Shown here: piece after piece, positions 6,904-13,189 of the stretch
How the letters are laid out: every line of letters begins with the position of its first letter
Position numbering within the stretch: position 1 is the stretch's first letter
Source of the DNA: an uncultured Lachnospiraceae bacterium
GTDB taxonomy: Bacteria; Bacillota; Clostridia; Lachnospirales; Lachnospiraceae
Assembly: GCA_902489925.1 (NCBI GenBank)
Contig: CABUBX010000038.1
Location: forward strand, 1 to 14,897
Direction: 5' to 3'
DNA: 14,897 nucleotides
The notes under the pieces: model-generated
Databases searched by the model: none
Told to the model about the DNA's origin: nothing
Seen by the model: the letters and a program-made list of their open reading frames with translations, nothing else
Position numbers and translations under genes: made by a program

Positions 6904-6935
6904 TATCACACTTAACACAACATTAGTATGTGATA
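6904..6935. promoter_or_regulatory. 7+7 dyad upstream of enolase (possible operator or leader stem)
   Basis: TATCACA (6904-6910) and its exact inverse TGTGATA (6929-6935) are 18 bases apart. They lie just upstream of the enolase ribosome binding site (6894-6899). They could be a repressor site or the closing stem of a leader hairpin. No good promoter hexamer pair was identified in the 72-base gap to the upstream gene, so the enolase promoter position remains open. Confidence 0.35.
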
Positions 6936-6959
6936 TACCGAAGGTTTTATACGAAAATA

Positions 6960-7493
6960 TCATGACTGTATATATTTTCTGAACTTATTCCATATAGCTG
7001 CCTGAAAATAATCATAAGCCTTATCATAAATGACAAGGACAACCTGACCGATAAGAAGTGCCCCGATAATAAAGCCCCGACTCAGCTCTCCCGCAAACAA
7101 AAGCTTCGGAAAAACAAACAGCATCGGCACATAAATTATATTGAACACAACAAACTTCACCGCCCAAAAAATCACTTTACGGTTTTTATTTGTATTCATC
7201 CTGCCAATCAGGATAAATGCCGCCTCCGCTAAAAGCACATAAAGGGACATCAGTGAAAAAGTAATACAGTACAGCTTATTCGGCGCTGCTAAAAAGCCAA
7301 GAATCGCCGCGGCAATATAAAATGCAATACCGTATTTCAGGCCAAATTCCCGTATGATGACACCGACAAGAAATGATGCCGCCGCCAGCAAAAATAATGT
7401 ATTAAAATCGAAAACACCGCTTAAAACAACCAAAATAACGGTAAGAGCCAATAAAAGACCCGAAAAAGCCATCTTCTTAGCATTTACATGCAT
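6960..7493 (-). CDS. Six-helix integral membrane protein of unknown function
   Basis: The product is about 177 residues, mostly hydrophobic, with six predicted membrane helices (about 8-26, 30-47, 55-72, 80-97, 107-132 and 139-156). It has a short positive N-terminus (HVNAKK) and a basic C-terminal tail (NKFRKYIQS). Size and helix count recall substrate-binding (S) subunits of ECF transporters, but no diagnostic motif was recognised and no ECF ATPase is nearby. Start choice is uncertain. GGGAGG sits 6 bases before an in-frame GTG (7499) and 12 bases before the ATG at 7493; a longer ATG at 7517 would place this ribosome site inside the gene. Either likely start overlaps the end of the J-domain gene, indicating translational coupling. 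It is the last gene of the DUF5685/J-domain module. Confidence 0.75.
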   Translation of the reverse strand: MHVNAKKMAFSGLLLALTVILVVLSGVFDFNTLFLLAAASFLVGVIIREFGLKYGIAFYIAAAILGFLAAPNKLYCITFSLMSLYVLLAEAAFILIGRMNTNKNRKVIFWAVKFVVFNIIYVPMLFVFPKLLFAGELSRGFIIGALLIGQVVLVIYDKAYDYFQAAIWNKFRKYIQS

Positions 7494-8149
7494 GAGCACA
7501 AATCGCCTCCCATACACTCACAGCAGGAATCCGCACACCACAAATCACAGCACATATTGCCTGTACCGCATGTCTGATTGGAATTGCCGCCGTTGCCATA
7601 GCTGTTATTTTGATAACGCTGTGACTGCCACTGCAGCTGATTATAGAAATTTCTGTACTCAGCATTATTCGGTTCCATATTCAGAGCTGTCTGAATATCG
7701 CTGTTTGCCTGAAAATTATTGCCAAGACCTGCATTGGCAATAGCACTCAGATAATACCAGCGTCCGTCCTTTGACGGAATACCGGAAAGTACATTCAAGG
7801 CATCTTGGTAACGTCTGAAATTAATATAATTATAAACCGCCTGATACTTTGCATCATTGTTCTGGTAAGAGGACTGATTACCATAGTTTGGCTGACTGCC
7901 GTAGCCTTGTGTACTACCATAGCCCTGACTGCCGCCGTAGCTGCGCTGACCGCCGCCGCTTCTTTCCTTCATAATCTGGTCATACGCCTCCTGAACCTCT
8001 TTAAAACGTTCCTCCGCCAAATTAGCCAGCGGATTATTGGCATATGAATCCGGATGATACTTTCTCGATAAATCTCTGTATGCTTTCTTCACTTCGTCAT
8101 CTGAAGCATTAGGTGATATCCCTAATATACTATATGGGTCATTTACCAT
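7484..8149 (-). CDS. J-domain protein with low-complexity linker and Cys-rich tail
   Basis: The 221-residue protein starts with a canonical J domain (about 4-63) with the essential HPD triad (32-34), so it should stimulate a DnaK-type Hsp70 ATPase. Residues 64-98 are a disordered linker of repeated SYG/GYG/NYG units rich in Gly, Ser, Gln and Tyr. Residues about 100-170 look like a TPR-type helical repeat (YQAVYNYINFRRYQDALNVL, then WYYLSAIANAGLGN and A..LEP-like ALNMEP). The tail from residue 194 has 9 Cys in 28 residues (CC, CC and CxC patterns), suggesting metal binding or disulfides. There is no DnaJ zinc-finger or C-terminal substrate domain, so it is not DnaJ itself. The ATG overlaps the DUF5685 gene end by 11 bases and the 3' end overlaps the membrane gene. 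The client is unknown. Confidence 0.88.
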   Translation of the reverse strand: MVNDPYSILGISPNASDDEVKKAYRDLSRKYHPDSYANNPLANLAEERFKEVQEAYDQIMKERSGGGQRSYGGSQGYGSTQGYGSQPNYGNQSSYQNNDAKYQAVYNYINFRRYQDALNVLSGIPSKDGRWYYLSAIANAGLGNNFQANSDIQTALNMEPNNAEYRNFYNQLQWQSQRYQNNSYGNGGNSNQTCGTGNMCCDLWCADSCCECMGGDLCSCM

Positions 8150-8987
8150 GATTTTTTTCCTCTCGTTCTTTCATCTCTTTTAACCGGGCATTACGCTTTG
8201 TCCATACGCCCGAGTATAATATATTTCTCAAAATATCGACATCTTCAATACACGGCAGCAACTCAAAAGCCGCACTGCACTCGGCCATCATCATCGTCAT
8301 CATCTGATGGCAAAGCGCCTCATAATTATCCTGTGTGCTAAACTTTTTCAAAGGGTTATAACTTCCCTTTTTCAAGTCCTTTCCCAAATCATCCCACGCA
8401 TCCATAATGTATATAAACTTTCCGAGATAAAAACCGATATGCCGAAGTGTATCCTCCCACACATCCCTTTTATAGACAAAAAGCTCTGCCATAAGACGTC
8501 CGAAGCATCCTGCCGTTTCATCAATGCTTTCGGAGTTCGCAGCCTCAAGATGCTGGAGACGACGCAGTTCCTTTCGGATAACCGCACACTGCCGTGGATA
8601 TAATGCCTCGATTTTTCTTGCCCGCCGACGCATCACGCCCGCCGCCACAAACCCCGGCACACTTTTTTCATCCATCCAGTCATCCTTAAAGTGATAATAC
8701 GACAAAATGATATTCATCGAAGCACAGTAGTCTGTGATTTCATTCTGAAGCATCGCCACCGGCTTTACGGGACTTGTCGGACAACGGTGCTTTGAAAGCT
8801 TTGTTTCACTCTCATAAAGAGATGTCAGCAAAACAATGGCAAAAGTCATATCATAGGTCAGTGTCAGCCGCCCGGTCTGCCCGTACTTTTCCTTCAATGT
8901 TCGGCACAAACCGCAGTAATAAGCTTTATATTTATAATAATCCTTCACCTTTAATTCCGGTTTATCGACGGTGACATAGCCAAACAT
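8139..8987 (-). CDS. DUF5685-type protein with Asp-rich, isoprenoid-synthase-like motifs
   Basis: This 282-residue, largely helical soluble protein begins MFGYVTVDKPELKVKDY and has an early YYCGLCRTL motif (C25, C28), the opening I associate with DUF5685. It has no assigned function. Two acidic motifs stand out: DDWMDE (102-107) and MDAWDDLGKDLKKGSYNP (195-212). Their order, spacing and the trailing basic/Gly/Tyr/Pro residues resemble the two Asp-rich motifs of squalene/phytoene synthase-like class I prenyl enzymes (DDxxD, then D..DD..xD..G..Y.P). This resemblance is my reading of motifs, not a proven homology. GGAGGG lies 6 bases before the ATG. It heads a three-gene unit in which each downstream start overlaps the preceding gene end. 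Confidence 0.8.
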   Translation of the reverse strand: MFGYVTVDKPELKVKDYYKYKAYYCGLCRTLKEKYGQTGRLTLTYDMTFAIVLLTSLYESETKLSKHRCPTSPVKPVAMLQNEITDYCASMNIILSYYHFKDDWMDEKSVPGFVAAGVMRRRARKIEALYPRQCAVIRKELRRLQHLEAANSESIDETAGCFGRLMAELFVYKRDVWEDTLRHIGFYLGKFIYIMDAWDDLGKDLKKGSYNPLKKFSTQDNYEALCHQMMTMMMAECSAAFELLPCIEDVDILRNILYSGVWTKRNARLKEMKEREEKNHGK

Positions 8988-9039
8988 ACTTTTCCCTCCG
9001 CTGTCTTTTTAGCGCGCCATAAATCACGCTATTGTTTCG

Positions 9040-9068
9040 ATTATACAACAGCCATAGGTAAAATACAA
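9040..9068 (-). promoter_or_regulatory. Promoter of the DUF5685/J-domain/membrane operon
   Basis: On the minus strand a TATAAT -10 (9040-9045) lies 17 bases downstream of a TTGTAT -35 (9063-9068), about 52 bases before the DUF5685 ATG. It starts immediately after the EutQ-like stop codon, so the module can be expressed on its own. An imperfect dyad (AGCGCG with CACGCT, 9011-9030) lies between the promoter and the ribosome binding site. Confidence 0.6.
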
Positions 9069-9072
9069 CTAT

Positions 9073-9510
9073 TTATTTTGTTTGCCAGTCTGCCGGGTAA
9101 GTAATATAAACATATCTTGTTTTTGAAGGCGTCTGAAAATGAATATGGCTGCCCGCCGGGATGTAAATGATTTCTCCGGCCTTTGCCGAAACAATGCGCC
9201 CGTCAATTTCAATCTCCAAAAGTCCATCGAGCACAATATCATATTCATCATAGGTCAGCGTCCATTCAAAGCTTGTATGGTCAAGTTCCATCACCCCCGC
9301 ACCCATATGCGGTGATTCCTCCAAAGTCACAACATCCTTAAGCCCTACCCCTTCTGCCCCTGCAAAGGGTTCACAGTGCACGGTCTCCGTTTTTATTTTC
9401 AAAATCCCGCTTTTATCCTTCTCCTTAACAAAATCCCCGCAACTTTTGGCAAGACTTTCCGCCACCACCTTAGATACAATTTCCCGTATCATTGATTCAT
9501 TATATTCCAT
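9073..9510 (-). CDS. EutQ-like cupin protein
   Basis: The 145-residue protein has a C-terminal cupin barrel (about 81-145) with the EutQ-type run FEWTLTYDEYDIVLDGLLEI, GEIIYIPAGSHIHFQ and YVYITYPADWQ. EutQ proteins belong to ethanolamine-utilization microcompartment loci; in Salmonella EutQ has been reported as an acetate kinase, a role not predictable for this copy. The N-terminus (ESMIREIVSKVVAESL, 5-20) is a short amphipathic helix followed by a linker, very like encapsulation peptides that target enzymes into bacterial microcompartments. No other eut or shell gene is in the window. The ATG at 9510 is chosen because AAGGCGG lies 6 bases upstream; a GTG at 9531 would place that site inside the gene. 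It lies 94 bases after the MATE gene on the same strand and may or may not be co-transcribed. Confidence 0.8.
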   Translation of the reverse strand: MEYNESMIREIVSKVVAESLAKSCGDFVKEKDKSGILKIKTETVHCEPFAGAEGVGLKDVVTLEESPHMGAGVMELDHTSFEWTLTYDEYDIVLDGLLEIEIDGRIVSAKAGEIIYIPAGSHIHFQTPSKTRYVYITYPADWQTK

Positions 9511-9604
9511 ACATAACCGCCTTTCTGCCACACCCTCTCAGGGCGAAACCTTCTATTTTTACATCATGCATTATGCCCAAAGCGAAAAAAAATATAACCT
9601 TCCC

Positions 9605-10939
9605 TTAAACCTTTGCCATTTTAAAAAGAATAACTGCCACGGCAGAGCCAAGAACCTCTGCCGCCGGAAAAGCAATCCATATACCGACAGCCTCCATGCC
9701 AAAGCCCCATGCCAGTATCGCACCAAGCACAATCGTCACAACAAACTGTCGAATCAGCGAAACAATCAGCGAACGGATACCCATGCCGAGCGCCTCAAAG
9801 GCCCCGCAGTAAATGACGCCGACTGCAGAAATCACAAAACCGATACTAATAATTCTAAGTGCCGTTACGCCCTTATCCAATAATTCCGGTTCGGCATCAA
9901 AAAGCATCAGAATCTGTTCAGGGAAAAGCTGTGCCGCTAATGTTCCGACTGCCATAATTACCGCCGTCAGTATAAGGCTCAGCCGAATCGTCTTATAAGT
10001 TCTTCGCTTCTCGCCTGCACCGTAATTATAGCCTATAATCGGCCGCATACCCTGAATAATACCGTTGGCCGGCATATAAATAAAGCTTTGCAGTTTTAAA
10101 AATATCCCAAGTACAGCGACATAAACCTCAGAAAACTTGACAAGCATTCCGTTTAAAATGCTGACGAGTACCGACGGCAGTGCAAGCATCAGGGCAGACG
10201 GAATACCGACAGAATAAATCTGTCCGACAATTTCCGACTGCGGCTTCATGTACTTACGACTGATTTTAGACGGCAGTCCCTTTTTTATATAAATAAATAT
10301 ATAAATGAACATGCCTGCAAACTGCCCTGTAATAGTTGCCAGCGCCGCACCGCGCACACCCATTGCCGGGATACCAAAATAACCAAAAATAAAAATCGGG
10401 TCAAGAATAATATTAATCACGCAGCTTGCCGCCAATACAGCCATTGTTGTCATCATCGCACCGACAGCCTGATAAATTTTTTCAAAACTCATCTGTATAA
10501 AATTTCCAAAGGAAACACACATGACAATATAGCCATAATCACATGCCCACTCAAGCACCAAATCATCTGTCGTAAACATTTGCAAAAAAGGTTTCGTTAA
10601 AAAGGCGCCTGCCAATGCGAAAACAGCCGCATGAAGCACCGTAAGCAGCATCCCGACTGATGCCGCCTGACTTGCTTTTTTTGTATTTTGAGCGCCAAGA
10701 TTCAGCGATATCACCGAGCCGATACCGACACCGATGCCAACAGATAATGCCATAATCACATTTTGAAGCGGATAGACTAAGGATACCGCTGTCAGCGCCT
10801 GCGTGCCAAGTCTTGAGACAAAAATACTGTCCACAATATTATAAAGTGACTGAATAAGCATGGAAACCATCATCGGCACACCCATAGAGATAAGCAGCGG
10901 CAGAATAGGCTTCGTTCTCATTAACTCTTGTTTATTCAT
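9605..10939 (-). CDS. MATE family multidrug/metabolite efflux transporter
   Basis: This inner-membrane antiporter of 444 residues has twelve predicted helices and typical MATE landmarks. These are NIVDSIFVSRLGTQALTAVS (34-53) after helix 1, CVINIILDPIFIFG (173-186) followed by GVRGAALATITGQ (194-206), and the second-half motif QGMRPIIGYNYGAGEKRR (296-313). It is likely driven by H+ or Na+ and expels small, often cationic or aromatic, compounds; the substrate is unknown. The ribosome binding site is weak (only GGGCAGA-like sequence upstream) and the ATG lies 16 bases after the carboxylesterase stop. Translation probably depends on coupling to that gene, which ties the two proteins functionally. 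Confidence 0.92.
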   Translation of the reverse strand: MNKQELMRTKPILPLLISMGVPMMVSMLIQSLYNIVDSIFVSRLGTQALTAVSLVYPLQNVIMALSVGIGVGIGSVISLNLGAQNTKKASQAASVGMLLTVLHAAVFALAGAFLTKPFLQMFTTDDLVLEWACDYGYIVMCVSFGNFIQMSFEKIYQAVGAMMTTMAVLAASCVINIILDPIFIFGYFGIPAMGVRGAALATITGQFAGMFIYIFIYIKKGLPSKISRKYMKPQSEIVGQIYSVGIPSALMLALPSVLVSILNGMLVKFSEVYVAVLGIFLKLQSFIYMPANGIIQGMRPIIGYNYGAGEKRRTYKTIRLSLILTAVIMAVGTLAAQLFPEQILMLFDAEPELLDKGVTALRIISIGFVISAVGVIYCGAFEALGMGIRSLIVSLIRQFVVTIVLGAILAWGFGMEAVGIWIAFPAAEVLGSAVAVILFKMAKV

Positions 10940-10955
10940 ACATCAAATCTGCCCA

Positions 10956-12515
10956 TCAGTGAATAATGAGCGTATCCTCCTCATCGGATTTTGCCACCGA
11001 AGCTTCTGCCTCTAAAAGCATTTGAAGCAATTCATGGTCATAATTGTGACGAACCTGTCTGACCTTATCAAACATCATGACAGCCTCATCTCCCGGTTTA
11101 CATGGCGGCCATTTAGGAAGCTTAGGACAATTCGGATTGCCTGTTTTTGCAAAAGCCATCCATGCATAAAACATGGCATCCTCCAGTTCATCTGACACAC
11201 CCGGCACATTACATACAGGCACCTTATCTGTATTTTTAAATACAAACGGTATCTCAGAGCAATGCCATGCCGGCTTTCCGTCATCATACGGAAATTCAAA
11301 AGCAAACATATAGGAATATATCGGCGCCTGTGTATATACAGACCGCTTCGCAATAAAATCTATTGTCGGCGCTCTGAAAATTGAATCGAGGAATACCAAA
11401 TCGGCAAGACACTTTTCAGGGTAAGCTTTCTTAAACAGGCCTATAAGTTTTTCCGTATAATTCTCGAATCTTTTTTCAATAATAGCCTTTATCTCAGCCT
11501 CTGACTTTGAATACTTGTCCTGTATGCCCGGACCAAAGAAAAATTCGCCAAACACCGTGCCAATCAATAACGGAATTGTCTTTGCGTGTTCTCTGAAACC
11601 GACAAACCGAGGGTCGCCTTTATAAAAATCATTGGCAATCGGCACACCGCCGATATATTCACCGGCCTCGGCAAGCTTCGGTGACACTTTTTTATAGGCT
11701 TCTGCCAAATAATAATACGGTACTTTTTCAAGCGCCTTAACATCGCCCGCTTCCATACCGAGCGCCTCCAGCAATGATTCCGCAAGAATCGTTCCGTCTG
11801 TCTTTGGCACATCAATAAAGCCGTCGATAAGACCGCTTTGAATGATACCTTTGTGAAAAAGGCCGTCTGCCGCCGGTGTCTGTAAAAGTGTCCACACCTT
11901 CATGCCGCCGCCCGACTGTCCAAATAAAGTGACATTATCCGGGTCTCCTCCGAAAGCTTCAATATTATCATGAATCCAGCGAAGCGCCTCGACCATATCC
12001 GCGTTGCCTGCATTCCCCGAATTGGCATATTCCTCACCGTAAGCCTCCAAATTAAAATACCCGAGAATATTTAAGCGATGATTTAAAGATACGACAACGA
12101 TATCGCCATACTGACTCATATTTTCACCGTCATAGGCAACATGCTCAATGGATGAGCCGGCATAAAAGCCGCCGCCGTGAAGCCACACCATCACCGGCTT
12201 CTTTGCCTCTCTATTGATAGACTGAGTCCACACATTCAAATTTAAGCAATCCTCATCCATCGGCCAGTACCGATGCGGCACAAACACTTCACCGCTTGGC
12301 GCCTCCTGATTTAGAAGTGGGCACACATAACCGTAAGAGGTTGCTTCCTTTACACCCGCCCACGGTTGTACCGGCTTTGGCATATGAAAGCGTTTTGCCT
12401 CGGCATATTTAACACCAAAAAACATATACGTTCCGTCAACATACATGCCCCGCAAATCGCCGGCTTTTGTCCTTACTATCGGAGTTTTTTGTGAACAAAC
12501 AAAATTTTTCGCCAT
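10956..12515 (-). CDS. Type-B carboxylesterase (alpha/beta hydrolase)
   Basis: The 519-residue enzyme hydrolyses carboxylic esters. It shows the family sequence EDCLNLNVW (88-96), the oxyanion-hole motif HGGGF (113-117), a nucleophile elbow FGQSGGG with Ser201, an acid residue Glu324 in GTVFGE, and His418 in AWHCSEIPFVF. The elbow has Gln in place of the usual Glu before the serine (GESAGG in most relatives). There is no signal peptide, so it probably acts in the cytoplasm. The ATG at 12515 is preferred: GGGAG lies 9 bases upstream and the sequence KTPIVRTKAGDLRG is the usual family start. A longer reading to 12677 merely overlaps the upstream gene. It follows the flavodoxin-fold gene by 13 bases, whose stop codon abuts this ribosome site. 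Confidence 0.92.
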   Translation of the reverse strand: MAKNFVCSQKTPIVRTKAGDLRGMYVDGTYMFFGVKYAEAKRFHMPKPVQPWAGVKEATSYGYVCPLLNQEAPSGEVFVPHRYWPMDEDCLNLNVWTQSINREAKKPVMVWLHGGGFYAGSSIEHVAYDGENMSQYGDIVVVSLNHRLNILGYFNLEAYGEEYANSGNAGNADMVEALRWIHDNIEAFGGDPDNVTLFGQSGGGMKVWTLLQTPAADGLFHKGIIQSGLIDGFIDVPKTDGTILAESLLEALGMEAGDVKALEKVPYYYLAEAYKKVSPKLAEAGEYIGGVPIANDFYKGDPRFVGFREHAKTIPLLIGTVFGEFFFGPGIQDKYSKSEAEIKAIIEKRFENYTEKLIGLFKKAYPEKCLADLVFLDSIFRAPTIDFIAKRSVYTQAPIYSYMFAFEFPYDDGKPAWHCSEIPFVFKNTDKVPVCNVPGVSDELEDAMFYAWMAFAKTGNPNCPKLPKWPPCKPGDEAVMMFDKVRQVRHNYDHELLQMLLEAEASVAKSDEEDTLIIH

Positions 12516-12528
12516 AATCTTTCTCTCC

Positions 12529-13119
12529 CTACCAAGTTTTTGCAAGCTCTGCCGCGCAAAGCTTTGCTTTTTGTAAAATAGCGCTGCCATCCCACTGAAG
12601 AACATCCAGTCCCTCAGCCGCCAGTCGTTTTGTCTCATATATACCAAGCATTTTTGCACAGCCGCTGATATATTCATAGCCCATGTCCTTATCTTTAACA
12701 GGGCCGCCGCTCGTCGTTATATATAAAAGCTTATCTGCTCGGCTAAGCCCCTTAGGAATACCGTTCGCATCGTAATAAAAGCTTAGACCGGTCACAAAAA
12801 TATTTTCCATATAAACCTTTAAAACCGCAGGAAACGATAAATCCCAATATGGCGCAGACACGATTATTCTGTCCGCCTCAATCCATTGTCTTGCATAATC
12901 AAACATCGGATTTTCCCACTGTTTAAGTTTTTGAAGACGCAGCCGCTCGTTCACACGTCCCCAGTCAAACAAGTCAAGATTCTTTTCTTCAAAAAGGCGT
13001 ATTTCTTCAATTTCAACTTCAACCGAATGTTTTTCGCAATATTTTCCTATAAACTCACGTGAAAGCTCTAATGTCCTTGAAGCTTCATGTGCACACACAT
13101 TCACCCATAAAATTTTCAT
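12529..13119 (-). CDS. AzoR-like FMN-dependent NAD(P)H oxidoreductase (flavodoxin fold)
   Basis: This 196-residue protein matches the Flavodoxin_2 / NAD(P)H:quinone reductase-azoreductase family. It has an N-terminal beta strand and flavin-phosphate loop (VNVCAHEASRTLELSREF), the FMN-contact run SAPYWDLSFPAVLKVYMEN (88-106), GLSFYY (111-116), and the loop ITTSGGP (134-140). Relatives reduce quinones, azo dyes or other electron-poor aromatics with two electrons; the natural substrate is open. GGGAG lies 9 bases before the ATG. It lies about 70 bases after the polyol/uronate dehydrogenase gene and 13 bases before the carboxylesterase. Its TAG stop runs directly into the esterase ribosome site, which supports one transcript. 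Confidence 0.88.
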   Translation of the reverse strand: MKILWVNVCAHEASRTLELSREFIGKYCEKHSVEVEIEEIRLFEEKNLDLFDWGRVNERLRLQKLKQWENPMFDYARQWIEADRIIVSAPYWDLSFPAVLKVYMENIFVTGLSFYYDANGIPKGLSRADKLLYITTSGGPVKDKDMGYEYISGCAKMLGIYETKRLAAEGLDVLQWDGSAILQKAKLCAAELAKTW

Positions 13120-13189
13120 TCCAGATGACTCCCTTTCATTCCGAATTATCTTTTCTAAACCGCAGTCCGTTTTCTTCCTTTTTCCGCGC

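Noticed and set aside
6904..6935. CRP/FNR-type binding site
   Set aside because: Half-site order and the 18-base spacer do not fit TGTGA-N6-TCACA, so only an unassigned dyad is claimed.
9511..9604. A CTGAGAGGG stretch upstream of the EutQ-like gene resembling the start of a THI-box (TPP riboswitch)
   Set aside because: The rest of the TPP consensus (CCTGATCTGG-type and TAATACC segments) is absent, and a short CCCT/AGGG stem explains the likeness.
12516..12677. N-terminal extension of the carboxylesterase by 54 residues
   Set aside because: It overlaps the flavodoxin-fold gene, lacks its own ribosome site, and the ATG at 12515 has a good site and the family start.
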